NCBI RefSeq assembly: GCF_004123295.1
Contig: NZ_SDMK01000002.1
Coordinates: 1,012,784-1,076,783, forward strand
Reading direction: 5' to 3'
Source: Silvibacterium dinghuense
GTDB lineage: Bacteria; Acidobacteriota; Terriglobia; Terriglobales; Acidobacteriaceae
DNA length: 64,000 nucleotides
The translations under genes were made by a program, and so were the position numbers. Of the stretch, positions 29,941 through 39,320 are shown piece by piece; within the stretch, counting starts at the first letter, position 1; every line of letters starts with the position of its first letter. The notes beneath the pieces were generated by a model. That model was given only the letters and a program-made list of their open reading frames with translations, had not been told where the DNA came from and made no database searches.

Positions 29941-30488
29941 AATCCCCCTGCATGCAAAGCAACGCTGTTCTACACGCAAGACGCATCCTGTCATCTCTGC
30001 TGGCTCTGATGTGCCTTTTAGCGGTGACAGCTTGTTCGCACCACACACAGCCGCTCCCTGCGGGAGAGCAGGCTGACCACATCGTAATTCTGAAATCGCA
30101 GCACCAGATGGTTCTGATGACCCAGGGAAAGCTGCTCAGAACCTATCGCGTCGCTCTCGGCCGGGCAAGCGGTAACAAAGAGCGGCGAGGGGACCATAAG
30201 ACGCCATTAGGGCACTATGTGATCGATCAGAAGAACGCACAGAGCCGGTTCCACCTAGCGCTGCACGTCTCCTATCCGAATGCAGCCGACCAGCAGCATG
30301 CCCGTGAAGCCGGTGTCGATCCGGGAGATGCCATCCTGATCCATGGCGTGAGAAAGCAATTCGCGTGGCTGGGCTCGCTACAGCATGACATCGACTGGAC
30401 CGATGGCTGCATCGCCGTAACCAACGATGAGATGGATGAAGTCTGGAAGCTGGTTCCCACGGGGACTCCGGTGGATATCGAACCTTAG
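29937..30488 (+). CDS. YkuD-type L,D-transpeptidase, lipoprotein
   Basis: A 183-residue protein with an N-terminal hydrophobic signal and a lipobox-like LAVTAC (Cys near residue 38). The YkuD catalytic domain follows, with HGVRKQF and the cysteine motif DWTDGCIAVTNDEMD, where the cysteine is the nucleophile. L,D-transpeptidases form 3-3 cross-links in peptidoglycan or attach proteins to it. ATG 29937 overlaps the peptidase stop by four bases. The domain is small and has no peptidoglycan-binding domain, so it may be one of the trimming or attachment types. Confidence 0.9.
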   Translation: MKSPCMQSNAVLHARRILSSLLALMCLLAVTACSHHTQPLPAGEQADHIVILKSQHQMVLMTQGKLLRTYRVALGRASGNKERRGDHKTPLGHYVIDQKNAQSRFHLALHVSYPNAADQQHAREAGVDPGDAILIHGVRKQFAWLGSLQHDIDWTDGCIAVTNDEMDEVWKLVPTGTPVDIEP

Positions 30489-30514
30489 CCACAGACAGGA
30501 CTGGCTGGCACATC

Positions 30515-30943
30515 TTATTCCCGACTCCGCCGCATCCACGCATCTATAGAGAGCCCATCGAACCGCCGCAGACCCAGCAGCGCCGCATATACCAGCCCAT
30601 AGAGAAGCTGGATGGATGCGGCCTGCCAGTCCTGAATGAGCGAAGAACCGAAGGTCAGCACCATCATCCATACCATGGCCGCCACCAGCGTGGCACGCGT
30701 GCGCAAGCCGATCAGCAGCAGCGCGCCAAGGATCATCTCCACCGGCGGCAACACGGAGAAGAAAAGCTGCGTCAAGACAGGTGGAAGCACGCTGTGCGCA
30801 AACTCCGCCTGCATCTTTCCACTAAACGCAGAGGCACCGCCAAGAATGCGGCTCGCCCCGTGCATCAGCAGGTTTAAGCCGGCAAGCGCACGGAGCAGTC
30901 CATAAGCCAGCTTCTCGTCAGCAATTCCCTTCTCTCTGGCCAT
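30515..30943 (-). CDS. DoxX-family membrane protein
   Basis: A 142-residue protein with four predicted helices. It matches DoxX: GLLRALAGLNLLMHGASRIL, then LPPVEMILGALLLIGLRTRATLV and a final helix over ASIQLLYGLVYAALLGL. The family is widespread and mostly uncharacterised; some members are oxidoreductase or electron-transport partners. I chose ATG 30943 with GGAG nine bases upstream, rather than GTG 30964. It is convergent with the transpeptidase gene and lies 39 bases downstream of the cytochrome c maturation operon, so it could be its last gene. Confidence 0.85.
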   Translation of the reverse strand: MAREKGIADEKLAYGLLRALAGLNLLMHGASRILGGASAFSGKMQAEFAHSVLPPVLTQLFFSVLPPVEMILGALLLIGLRTRATLVAAMVWMMVLTFGSSLIQDWQAASIQLLYGLVYAALLGLRRFDGLSIDAWMRRSRE

Positions 30944-30982
30944 GCTTCCTGTCTCCTGGATCACAATGCCGCGAGCGGCGAG

Positions 30983-32257
30983 CTAGACTACCGCCGAAGC
31001 CCGTGCCAGTGCACGCTTCAGCACCACTTCGAGCGCGGCTTTCTGCTCCTGGTATTCGGCCTCGGATAAGCGTCCAGCGAGCCGTTCCGTCTCGAGTGCG
31101 AACAGCTCCTCCTTTAGGCTCGCCAGCAGCGGATCGGCGACACCGGCAGCAGGCTTTACTCCTGCGGCAGGCATGGGTGTAGGCACCAGCGGCGAGGGCT
31201 CTCCCAACACCGGAGCATCTGCCGGCTTCCCACGCAGAAAGAACGCCGCCGCCATCACCAGCAACAGTCCCAGGCCGCTCAGTATCCACCACTTATATTT
31301 CTGCAGCGGATCGGGCGTGTCGATCGGCGCGCTCATCCCACCGCCCGGCCTCGTATCGGCCTCTGGCGATGCAGACTGCTGGCCATTAGCATCGCTGCCG
31401 TCCTGCTGCTGCGCTTCACGCGGCATCACGCCTTCGCCGGATACCGTAAATGCCAGCGTCTGGCCCTGCTTAAGACCACGCGCGAGATATGTCTGCGCTC
31501 CCTGCTCCACGTCGGCTGCCGTAAATATCGTGCCGCCATCGAACTTCATCGTCTTGGGCAGGATCACAGCAAAATTTGCTGTCGGCAGGGCCGGCTTCGG
31601 CGTGAATTTGTAACTGCCGCTGTACGGAATCGTATAGCCTACCTGGAAGCGCGTTTCTCCCGGCCTTACCGGAAAGACAAAGGCATAGTTTCCGGGCTCT
31701 CCTGTGGGCATGGGCGAGGACGCCACCGGCATACCCTGCGGCCCCATTGCCGCCGAAGACTGAATCTTCGCTTCCGCCGGCAGCGTGATGGGATACGCAT
31801 CCTTACCGAATTGCGTCCGCGGCGGCTTCGACTCGTTCTTCACAAAATAACTCTCTACCACCTGCATGCCTTGCGGACCAGCTTCAATCCGCATCACATC
31901 CGCCTCGGTGCTCACACCTTCCACCTTCGGCTCCACGTCATAGACATCCACATCCACGACGGTTTTGCCCGGCTGCACCGGCTCAAAGTAATTGGCTTTC
32001 TGGTGATCCACGCGGATCAGGTGCATCCCATTGTCCGGCACATCGATGCTGTAGTGACCGGTGCCGTCCGTCTTCGTTCGCCCGGCCTCCTGCATCCCCT
32101 GCCCGAAGCCGATCAGGACCACGTCGTCGCCCGCTGCAGGCTTGTTGGTCGTCTTATCTGTCACCATACCGGTTACAGTTGCGGCAGAAGCCGTCATCCC
32201 GGCAAAGAACACCACCGCCAGCGCAGCTGTATGCTGCACGCCCAGGAAAGCCTTCAT
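30983..32257 (-). CDS. Membrane protein with carboxypeptidase-regulatory-like domain, ccm operon
   Basis: A 424-residue protein with a signal peptide (to about residue 26), a beta-sandwich domain (about 28-110: TVTGMVTDKTTNKPA), a further beta-rich periplasmic region to about residue 310, one transmembrane helix (WWILSGLGLLLVMAAAFFL) and a C-terminal segment (LKEELFALETERLAGRLSEAEY) like the helical tail of CcmI-type proteins. ATG 32257 has AGGGGG four bases upstream. It is the last of four tightly packed genes with ccmF, so a role in cytochrome c assembly is inferred from position only. I do not know a named family for the whole chain. Confidence 0.7.
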   Translation of the reverse strand: MKAFLGVQHTAALAVVFFAGMTASAATVTGMVTDKTTNKPAAGDDVVLIGFGQGMQEAGRTKTDGTGHYSIDVPDNGMHLIRVDHQKANYFEPVQPGKTVVDVDVYDVEPKVEGVSTEADVMRIEAGPQGMQVVESYFVKNESKPPRTQFGKDAYPITLPAEAKIQSSAAMGPQGMPVASSPMPTGEPGNYAFVFPVRPGETRFQVGYTIPYSGSYKFTPKPALPTANFAVILPKTMKFDGGTIFTAADVEQGAQTYLARGLKQGQTLAFTVSGEGVMPREAQQQDGSDANGQQSASPEADTRPGGGMSAPIDTPDPLQKYKWWILSGLGLLLVMAAAFFLRGKPADAPVLGEPSPLVPTPMPAAGVKPAAGVADPLLASLKEELFALETERLAGRLSEAEYQEQKAALEVVLKRALARASAVV

Positions 32258-32271
32258 TTTCCCCCTCATTC

Positions 32272-32544
32272 TTATCGAGCCTGCGCTTCCAGCACTTCCA
32301 TCTCGGCGATCACCTCGGCCGCCTCATTCTCAAGCACAGCCTGTTGCGCCGCATAGTCCTCTTCCACGAACTTGCCCGAGCGGTACTCGAAGTTCAGATC
32401 ACGCAGGTTCTCGTAGAGCACGTCCTTGCGCTCGCGCAGATACTCGAGGCGCGTCTTCTGCCGTTGCGCGGCCACATTCCGTTCCGGATAAAACACGTAC
32501 CCCAGCACGCCTGCCAGCAGCAGGCCACACGCCAACAGGATCAT
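32272..32544 (-). CDS. CcmI-like cytochrome c biogenesis subunit (short)
   Basis: A 90-residue protein with one N-terminal transmembrane helix, a YPERN stretch and a coiled, charged tail (YLRERKDVLYENLRDLNFEYRSGKF). This corresponds to the N-terminal module of CcmI/CycH, which presents apocytochrome to the heme lyase; the TPR domain is absent. Its ATG overlaps the ccmH-like stop by four bases (ATGA). Some phyla encode this short form next to CcmH. Activity alone is untested. Confidence 0.75.
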   Translation of the reverse strand: MILLACGLLLAGVLGYVFYPERNVAAQRQKTRLEYLRERKDVLYENLRDLNFEYRSGKFVEEDYAAQQAVLENEAAEVIAEMEVLEAQAR

Positions 32545-33017
32545 AACTCGGTCTCCCGCCGCACCCGTTCACGGATGCCCTCGAACTGCTCGGTCCGCAC
32601 AGGAACCGGCTTCATTGCTGCACGCCTGCGCCACCGTCGGATCAGCACCACCGTCCCGCCCATCCCCAGCAGCAGAAGCAGCGGCGGCATGATCCACGCC
32701 AGCATATTGAATCGCGTGAACATGGGCGCTGCAAGGATCGTAGGTCCATACTTAGCCTGGAATGCCGACAGGATGGCCGTATCGCCATCGCCACGCCGAA
32801 TATCGGCACGCAACTCTTCGAGCATCGGTCCCGAGTCCGGGCAGCCGAAATGATTGCACTCGATCAGGACCTGCCCGCAGCCACAGGCGCACATCATCTT
32901 GTGGCCCAGATCATTCAACCGCGAGCCATTATCCGCCGCTCCCATGGTGAGCACCGCGAGCACGGCAACCAGCACCGCAGCGCCTGCACGGCGCCGGATC
33001 GTAGTAACCGCACGCAT
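32541..33017 (-). CDS. ccmH: CcmH-like thiol oxidoreductase of cytochrome c maturation
   Basis: A 158-residue CcmH/NrfF family protein: signal anchor, a periplasmic domain of about 75 residues with the redox cysteines in KMMCACGCGQVLIEC, a second cluster (CNHFGCPDS), a YGPTILAAP segment and a C-terminal transmembrane helix. Standard proteobacterial CcmH has LRCxxCQ; here the motif is CACGC plus two extra cysteines. The family keeps the CXXCH cysteines of apocytochrome reduced. ATG 33017 shares its A with the ccmF TGA. Confidence 0.85.
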   Translation of the reverse strand: MRAVTTIRRRAGAAVLVAVLAVLTMGAADNGSRLNDLGHKMMCACGCGQVLIECNHFGCPDSGPMLEELRADIRRGDGDTAILSAFQAKYGPTILAAPMFTRFNMLAWIMPPLLLLLGMGGTVVLIRRWRRRAAMKPVPVRTEQFEGIRERVRRETEL

Positions 33018-35089
33018 CAATCGCCTCCCGAAGCAGGCACTGCGCTGGCTACTGAATCAGAAGCAACTGCTTTGACGCGGTTCGACGCAAAGGCTGCCGT
33101 CATATTCGGCATCAGCGCCACGGCTGTCCCAAAGACGATGATTCCCACGCCGATCCAGATCCATGCCACAAGCGGATTGAGGAACACTTTGATGATCGGG
33201 TTCCCCGTATCCGGATTCTTGGCCTCGTAGATCACGTAGAGATCCCAGGCCAGCGTCGAATGGTTCGCTACGATCGTCGACGGCTGCTGGCTTGCCGAGT
33301 AGAACCGTTTCTCCGGTGACACCTGGAAGAGCTTCTTATCGCCGTGATAGACATCCAGCAGCGCGTATTCGCTGTCATAGTTCGGATTCGTATCTTGCGA
33401 GAAGCTCTCGCATTCGAGGCGATACGGACCGATATAGATGTTCTGCTTGTAGGTCAGTTCCTGCTCACGCGACAGGTTGAATGCCTGCCCTGAGATGCCG
33501 ATGAAGATCACCACGACGCCGAAGTGCACGATGTAGCCACCGTAGCGCCGCGTATTGCGCCGCGTCAGCTGCACCATCGCCGCAAACAGATTCGAGCCCG
33601 TATGCCGTGCGATCACACGCGCGCCACGCAGAAACTCCGAGGCGATTGCCGTCACCACCATAGCGCCGATGGTGAAGGCAAAGAAGGCATAGAACGAACC
33701 CTGCTGATCCGTGGTGAAGATTTCCCACGGATGTACTCCGCAGGAGATGACGACCACCGCCATCACCAGCGCCGCAATCACCGGCAGAACAAAGTTCTTG
33801 CGGATGCTCTTGAACGAGGAGTTGCGCCACGCCAGCAGAGGTCCGATGCCGGTGAGAAACAGCAGGAAAATGCCAATCGGTACCGCGACGCGGTTATAGA
33901 ACGGCGCACTCACGGTTACGCGATTGCCCTGCACATACTCGGAAAGCACCGGAAACAGCGTGCCCCACAGCACCGTGAAGCAGGCGGCCAGCAGTACGAG
34001 GTTGTTGAAGAGGAAGCTCGACTCGCGCGACACCAGCGACTCCAGCTTGTTCTCCGTCTTCAGATGATCGCGGTTCAGGATATAGGTGAAGAGGCACACC
34101 GCCAGCACGATCACCAGGAAGGCCCAGAACCAGTTCCCGATCGACGACTGCGCAAAGGCATGAACTGAGCTCACCAACCCCGAACGCGTGAGCAGAGTCC
34201 CCAGGATCGCCAGCAGGAAGGTGGAGAAGATGAGCCACACATTCCAGGTCTTCATCATGCCGCGCTTCTCCTGCATCATCACCGAATGCAGAAAAGCAGT
34301 GCCCGTAAGCCATGGCATCAGCGAGGCATTCTCGACCGGGTCCCATCCCCAGTAGCCGCCCCAGCCCAGCACCGCATAGGCCCAATGCGCGCCCAGGAAT
34401 ATACCGCAGGTGAGGAAGAGCCATGTCACCATCGTCCAGCGCCGCGTGATGTGGATCCACTTCTCACCCGGATAGCGCATCATCAACGCGCCCAATGCAA
34501 AGGCAAACGGCACAGCAAAGCCCACATAGCCGAGATAGAGCATCGGCGGATGAATCACCATCTCCGGATACTGCAGCAGTGGGTTCAAGCCGAAGCCGTC
34601 CTGCGGCACGTTGCCGGTCACCAGCGAAAAGGGCGGCGCGGCAAAGTTGATCAGCAGCAGGAAGAAGACCTGCACGCCCGCGAGAATCGTCGAGGCGTAC
34701 GCCGTCAGCTTCACGTCTACCTTGTGGCGGATACGCAGCACAAAGCCGTAAGCCGCCAGCAGCCAGGCCCACAACAGCAGCGATCCCTCCTGCCCGGACC
34801 ACAGCGCGGCAAACTTATAGGGAGCCGGCAATGCGCGGTTCGAATGGTGCAGGATGTAGGAGACGGAAAAGTCGTTGGTGAACGCAGCCCACACCAGCGC
34901 AACGGCGGCTGCCGTGGTTGCGAAAAAGGTGCCAATCCCCGCACGCCGAGCCGTCTCGGCCAGCCGTTCCGGGGTAACGCGTGCACGTGTGCCTGTAGCC
35001 AGCTGTCGCAGCGCAACCGCACCGGCCAGCAGGTTATAAGCACTCAGCGCGAGGGCAAGCAGAAGGGCGAAGCTGCCGAATGTAGGCAT
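33017..35089 (-). CDS. ccmF: CcmF/CcyA-type heme lyase subunit
   Basis: A 690-residue multi-helix protein of the heme-handling HHP family. The WWD-type motif WGGYWGWDPVENASLMPWL is intact, and periplasmic His-bearing loops appear near HSNRALPAPYKFAALW and HPPMLYLGYVGF. CcmF, with CcmH and CcmI, attaches heme to CXXCH sites. The start is uncertain: ATG 35089 leads directly into helix 1, and ATG 35104 and GTG 35119 are also in frame. It heads a four-gene operon. The heme delivery genes ccmABCE are not in this window and must be elsewhere. Confidence 0.92.
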   Translation of the reverse strand: MPTFGSFALLLALALSAYNLLAGAVALRQLATGTRARVTPERLAETARRAGIGTFFATTAAAVALVWAAFTNDFSVSYILHHSNRALPAPYKFAALWSGQEGSLLLWAWLLAAYGFVLRIRHKVDVKLTAYASTILAGVQVFFLLLINFAAPPFSLVTGNVPQDGFGLNPLLQYPEMVIHPPMLYLGYVGFAVPFAFALGALMMRYPGEKWIHITRRWTMVTWLFLTCGIFLGAHWAYAVLGWGGYWGWDPVENASLMPWLTGTAFLHSVMMQEKRGMMKTWNVWLIFSTFLLAILGTLLTRSGLVSSVHAFAQSSIGNWFWAFLVIVLAVCLFTYILNRDHLKTENKLESLVSRESSFLFNNLVLLAACFTVLWGTLFPVLSEYVQGNRVTVSAPFYNRVAVPIGIFLLFLTGIGPLLAWRNSSFKSIRKNFVLPVIAALVMAVVVISCGVHPWEIFTTDQQGSFYAFFAFTIGAMVVTAIASEFLRGARVIARHTGSNLFAAMVQLTRRNTRRYGGYIVHFGVVVIFIGISGQAFNLSREQELTYKQNIYIGPYRLECESFSQDTNPNYDSEYALLDVYHGDKKLFQVSPEKRFYSASQQPSTIVANHSTLAWDLYVIYEAKNPDTGNPIIKVFLNPLVAWIWIGVGIIVFGTAVALMPNMTAAFASNRVKAVASDSVASAVPASGGD

Positions 35090-35135
35090 GAGTGGACCAC
35101 TCATTGTCTCAGACCGCACTCCGCCTCAGCAACGA

Positions 35136-35169
35136 GGACTGGCCGTCCCGACACTCGCGCCTTCGGCGC
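35136..35169 (+). repeat. Degenerate copy of interspersed repeat
   Basis: Shares GGACTGGCCGTC (35136-35147) and GCCTTCGGC (35159-35167) in the same order and nearly the same spacing as the copies at 41920 and 42628. It lies in the gap of about 190 bases between ccmF and the response-regulator gene, which holds no other feature I can support. Confidence 0.55.
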
Positions 35170-35281
35170 AGTCATACCGCTACATGGGATTTGGGCGCTC
35201 TGCTGCTCGCGGTCAATGTAGCTGTATCGATAGAAAGGGAGACGGTGTGTCAGCTCAAGGAGCGGTTCTACGAAAACTTAC

Positions 35282-35668
35282 TTAGGCCGATTGCCGATAA
35301 GGGGTATCGAGCAGGGATGTGACCAGGGCGATCAGCATATCCGGGGGAAAAGGCTTGATCCGATAAGTAACATTCAGACCGGCGTAATCGTTTTCCGCAT
35401 CCGTCATGCCACTGAGCACAACGACGGGAATTCCGATGCCCCGTTCGCGCAATGCATGCACGAATTCCGGGCCCATCATGCCCGGCATGCAGTGGTCGGT
35501 GATGACCAGAGACAAAGAGGAACGGAACTCCTCTGCCTCGAGCATTCCAAGCGCCTGGGCAGCGCCTGAAGCAACTGCGACTACCCGTCCTGCTCGTTCC
35601 AGGATCGCCTTGCGAGTCGCCGACTGGACGGCATTGTCATCCACAATTAGGACTTCTGCTGAACTCAT
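35282..35668 (-). CDS. Single-domain response regulator
   Basis: A 128-residue CheY-like receiver domain alone. The acidic pocket is Asp10-Asp11, the phosphoacceptor Asp58 in ITDHCMPG, the conserved Ser86 in VLSG, and Lys105 in RIKPFPP. It has no output domain, so it probably works by phosphate relay or protein contact. No histidine kinase is adjacent; the nearest one in the window is 7.5 kb away. The 204-base gap to the next gene shows only the terminator of the second TonB receptor. Confidence 0.9.
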   Translation of the reverse strand: MSSAEVLIVDDNAVQSATRKAILERAGRVVAVASGAAQALGMLEAEEFRSSLSLVITDHCMPGMMGPEFVHALRERGIGIPVVVLSGMTDAENDYAGLNVTYRIKPFPPDMLIALVTSLLDTPYRQSA

Positions 35669-35824
35669 GCGCTGCGATGACTTCCCAGGCTGAACAGGTA
35701 TGACCTCTACTGTTCTACACCTTGTCGATAAAGGATGCTATTCGTTTTGCTGGGGTTGCCAGCAGTGTCCGGAAGATATACCCGCTTCCTTGTCAGAGCT
35801 GAAAAGAACATTGCCCGTCAAAGA

Positions 35825-35853
35825 AAAGGGACAGCCGAATTGGCTGCCCCTTT
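35825..35853 (-). terminator. Terminator after second TonB receptor
   Basis: A 12-position stem (35825-35836 with 35842-35853) with one mismatch and a five-base loop. On the minus strand it is followed by TTTTCTTT, fitting termination of the receptor gene. Confidence 0.75.
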
Positions 35854-35872
35854 AGTGTTTGTTATTGAAAAA

Positions 35873-38800
35873 TTAGAAGTTAACCTTGCCAAACACCTGC
35901 AGGACGCGTCCGCCGACACCCGCCGACTGGAACGAGCCGTAGGGGCTGGTCGGAGGCGCCACGATGCTGCCGCTGCTGCCGATGCTGCCGGCGCCCACGT
36001 CATTTGCAGGGTTGGAGAAGTTCGGGTGATTGAAGACATTGAAGCCCGATGCACCAATCTGCAGGCTGTACGCTTCGGCATTAATAAACTTCTTGCTGAG
36101 CGTCCAGTCCGAATCGGCATAGTGCGGGCCATAGAAAGAATTACGACGGACATTGCCGAAGCCTGTCTGTGTCGATGCCGTCTCGAACTGCGAGACAGAT
36201 AGACAAGGCGTTACGATGCCGTTGCCGTTGCAATTATGGTTCAGCACCGCGCCCGGCACTGCCGCCGCGAGCACCTGGTCTTCACCGGACACCGGGTAAA
36301 AGTCACCCGCGACCAATGAGCTGTCCACGATTGAGAACGGAGATCCCGTGCGCCAATAGGTCTTGCCCGAGAACAACCACCCTCCGGCCACCGAGTTAAT
36401 CAGGAAGCTGCGGCCCTTGAAGCGCGGCATCTGATAGACATAGTCCGCCGTGAAGTTATGCCGATAATCGTAATCTGCATTCGAATAATTGAGATGAGAG
36501 ACGCTGTACGGCGACACCATCTCGTTGATGGACTGGAGATTGTAATACTCACCCAGGCCGCCGTTCGATACGTCGTCCAGCGCGTGGCTGTACAGATAAG
36601 TCAGGTTGAGCGAGAGCCCATGCGAATCGATATGCTTCCAGGTAACCGAACCGCCGTTGTAGTTCGAGTTCGCTTCGTTCAGATACTGGTTCACAGCATT
36701 GAAACGAGCATCCGGAGCCGAGGTCGGTAGTCCCCCGAAGCCGGTGGACGAAGAAGCATTCACTAGCGGGTTCTGGATAATCTCGTCATAACCCTCGTTA
36801 CCCACGTAGCTGACGATTACCGCGTCATACCGACCAACCTGACGCTGCACCTGCAGGTTCCACTCCAGGTACTTCGGGTTACGCCAATGCTGCGGTGCCA
36901 CGTTAAAGCTCGGGGGAGAGAACGGAACTCCAATCGCCGCCAGAGCAGCGGTCATCTGTGCCGCCGTCTGCCCGCTGCTGAAACCTGACTGCAGCAGAGA
37001 GTTCGACTGAGCCGCGTAGTAGCCCGCACTCGTCGTCGAAGTGGAAGGAGCCACATCACCGGAGGTTACCGTTGCCTCATACAGCGACGGGAAATTCTGC
37101 GCGAAGCCGTCAAGGAAGGTTGCCGCCGGCAGATCGCTGAACAGGCCGACACCGCCGCGCACCACCGTGCGGCCATCGCCGTTCACATCATAGTTAAAGC
37201 CGAATCGCGGCTGGGGAACGACCGACTCGATGCTTGCAAACGCATGCGATAAACCGCTATTGATAGCCTGGTTGTATGCGCCATCGGTCGAGCTGCCCGG
37301 GAAGGTGCCGTTATAGCTGGCAAAGCAGTTGTTATTGCACAGCGGATTGCCGGTGCGATCGAAGCGAATGCCCAAAGTGGTATGCAACCGCGGCGTCGCC
37401 TGCCACTCATCCTGCAAATACGCACCCAGGTTGTAGAGCGCCAGATAGGCCGTCGACTTCTGAGGGAAATTCTGGATGTAGTAGGACTGATTGCTGCCGT
37501 AGGACAGCTGTCCCTGCGCGAGGTTCGTCAGCGACAAGAAATCGTAGTATCCGTTCGTCAGTTCCTGCGCGTCATAGTCGGAGAGGTCATCGCGGCGGAA
37601 GTCATAACCGAAGCGGAAGGTGTGCGCACCCTTCGTCCAAGTCAGATCATCCACAAACTGGTACTGTGTCACATTACGGCCCTGCGGGAAGTAGTACGGC
37701 ACACCCAGCGAACCGAAGGCAGATCCGGCATTGATCGCGCCGTCAGAGAAACCCCAGTATGTCGGGAACTCGGAGAGCGACTGCGACAGGTTGGAGGGAC
37801 CAAAGTAGGCGGTATACCAGTTTGCAGCAAAGATGAACTGATTCGTCAGGTGTGGATTGAAGGAGATGGTGTCATTCAGCTGGCCTTCGTACGCGGGCTG
37901 CGACGAGATCGTATCGAAATCCGGGCTCACAAAGCTGGTATAGGTCGGCTGGGTGCCGCGATCCATCTTGAAACGGCCAAACAGCTTCTGACGATCGCTG
38001 ATGTTCCAGTCGACGCGTGCGGTAAAGAGATATTCCTTATTGGTCGCCGAGGCCGAACCAACCGCTGCGTTCTCGCACGAAACTGTCGTGCCAAAATCAC
38101 CCGTACCGGCGAAATTGCCGCAGCCAAGAGCTCCACTCGAGTCCTGCAGAGGACCGCTGCCCGTAGTCACCGCAACAGCGTTCTTCGCCGAGGGCGAAGC
38201 GTTGTACAGGGCAAAGGCCTGCTCGTACATCGGAAGCGCATCGGAAGGCACATTGGCCAGCATGTAGTTCTGGAATGCGGTGGTCGGGAAAACAGCATAT
38301 CCCGATGCGGGCAGCACGTAGTGCAGGCCTTCGTAGTCCGCGAAGAAGAAGAGCTTGTCCTTGATGATTGGGCCGCCCACGTTCGCTGCCCATTCGTTCG
38401 ACACCGCCTTCTGGCGGCCTTCCCCGGCATAGTTGCGGAACCAGTCATTCGCGTTCAGCACATCGCCGTTATAGAAGTAGTTGAGCATACCGTGGAAGCG
38501 GTTAGAGCCCGACTTCGTTGTGTAGTTCAGAATGGCGCCGGCAGCACGTCCATATTGCGCGCTGTAGCCGTTCAGCACCACGCTGGCCTCGCTGATCTCG
38601 CCCTGACCAAGCGACAGATTCGAAGAGCCGGAGTTGTTCAGATTCAGGAAGGGATCCTGGTCGTCAAAGCCGTTCAGCACATAAAGGTTCGAAGTGCCCG
38701 GAAGGCCATCGGCGCTGAAGTTACCGTAAGAACCGCCCGCATTTACCGCAACGCCGGGGACGGTGAAAGCCACCGTCGTAATGTCACCGCCCGGAGCCGG

Positions 38801-39292
38801 CAGGTTCTGTACCTGCTGCTCGGTGAAGGTAGTAATCAGAGCCGGCGACTGAGTATCCGTCAGCTGCGCCGCCTGCGCCGAAACCGTCACCGTCGTGTTC
38901 TCACCGGCCGGACTGACCGTCAGATCCGAGGTCGCTGTCTGTCCAATTGTGACCGCCACAATGGTCTTTCCAGAGGCAAGCCCCGTGTACTTGGCGCTGA
39001 TCTCATAGCTCGAGGGCTTGAGCAGCGGAGCGGAGAAACGTCCCTGTTCGTTCGTGGTCACGGTGAGGGTCGCGCCGGTTGCGGTATCGCGCACGGTAAC
39101 CGAGGCACCTGGGACAACCGCCCCGGAGGTATCAGCAACCACACCTACCAGCGCGCCGGTGGTCCCGGTCTGCGCGAAAAGGCTTGCCGGTGCAAGCACC
39201 ATTCCCATCAGCAGAGCGACTGCGAGAGTAAAGACAGCTTTCAAAGAGCGTTGCGGGCAGATCTTCATGCCAGAGGACATTGCAATTGTCAT
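35873..39292 (-). CDS. Large Oar-like TonB-dependent receptor
   Basis: A 1139-residue outer-membrane protein with a signal peptide (to about residue 40, ending LFAQT), a carboxypeptidase regulatory-like domain (about 45-125: LVGVVADTSGAVVPGASVTVRD), a plug domain with the FNDGFDDQ-like segment YVLNGFDDQDPFLNL and KSGSNRFHG, and a long barrel ending QVFGKVNF. This is the Oar/OmpA-related type expanded in Acidobacteriota. ATG 39292 is the likeliest start; downstream ATGs at 39280 and 39268 are possible. It stands alone with no hydrolase gene adjacent, so the substrate is unknown. Confidence 0.9.
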   Translation of the reverse strand: MTIAMSSGMKICPQRSLKAVFTLAVALLMGMVLAPASLFAQTGTTGALVGVVADTSGAVVPGASVTVRDTATGATLTVTTNEQGRFSAPLLKPSSYEISAKYTGLASGKTIVAVTIGQTATSDLTVSPAGENTTVTVSAQAAQLTDTQSPALITTFTEQQVQNLPAPGGDITTVAFTVPGVAVNAGGSYGNFSADGLPGTSNLYVLNGFDDQDPFLNLNNSGSSNLSLGQGEISEASVVLNGYSAQYGRAAGAILNYTTKSGSNRFHGMLNYFYNGDVLNANDWFRNYAGEGRQKAVSNEWAANVGGPIIKDKLFFFADYEGLHYVLPASGYAVFPTTAFQNYMLANVPSDALPMYEQAFALYNASPSAKNAVAVTTGSGPLQDSSGALGCGNFAGTGDFGTTVSCENAAVGSASATNKEYLFTARVDWNISDRQKLFGRFKMDRGTQPTYTSFVSPDFDTISSQPAYEGQLNDTISFNPHLTNQFIFAANWYTAYFGPSNLSQSLSEFPTYWGFSDGAINAGSAFGSLGVPYYFPQGRNVTQYQFVDDLTWTKGAHTFRFGYDFRRDDLSDYDAQELTNGYYDFLSLTNLAQGQLSYGSNQSYYIQNFPQKSTAYLALYNLGAYLQDEWQATPRLHTTLGIRFDRTGNPLCNNNCFASYNGTFPGSSTDGAYNQAINSGLSHAFASIESVVPQPRFGFNYDVNGDGRTVVRGGVGLFSDLPAATFLDGFAQNFPSLYEATVTSGDVAPSTSTTSAGYYAAQSNSLLQSGFSSGQTAAQMTAALAAIGVPFSPPSFNVAPQHWRNPKYLEWNLQVQRQVGRYDAVIVSYVGNEGYDEIIQNPLVNASSSTGFGGLPTSAPDARFNAVNQYLNEANSNYNGGSVTWKHIDSHGLSLNLTYLYSHALDDVSNGGLGEYYNLQSINEMVSPYSVSHLNYSNADYDYRHNFTADYVYQMPRFKGRSFLINSVAGGWLFSGKTYWRTGSPFSIVDSSLVAGDFYPVSGEDQVLAAAVPGAVLNHNCNGNGIVTPCLSVSQFETASTQTGFGNVRRNSFYGPHYADSDWTLSKKFINAEAYSLQIGASGFNVFNHPNFSNPANDVGAGSIGSSGSIVAPPTSPYGSFQSAGVGGRVLQVFGKVNF

Positions 39293-39320
39293 ACCTTTTT
39301 GCCATTCCGCATTTACCATT

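Noticed and set aside
35200-35322. Possible small plus-strand gene with GGGAG before GTG, after the repeat copy
   Set aside because: It gives only about 25 residues, overlaps the response-regulator end and has no distinguishing feature.
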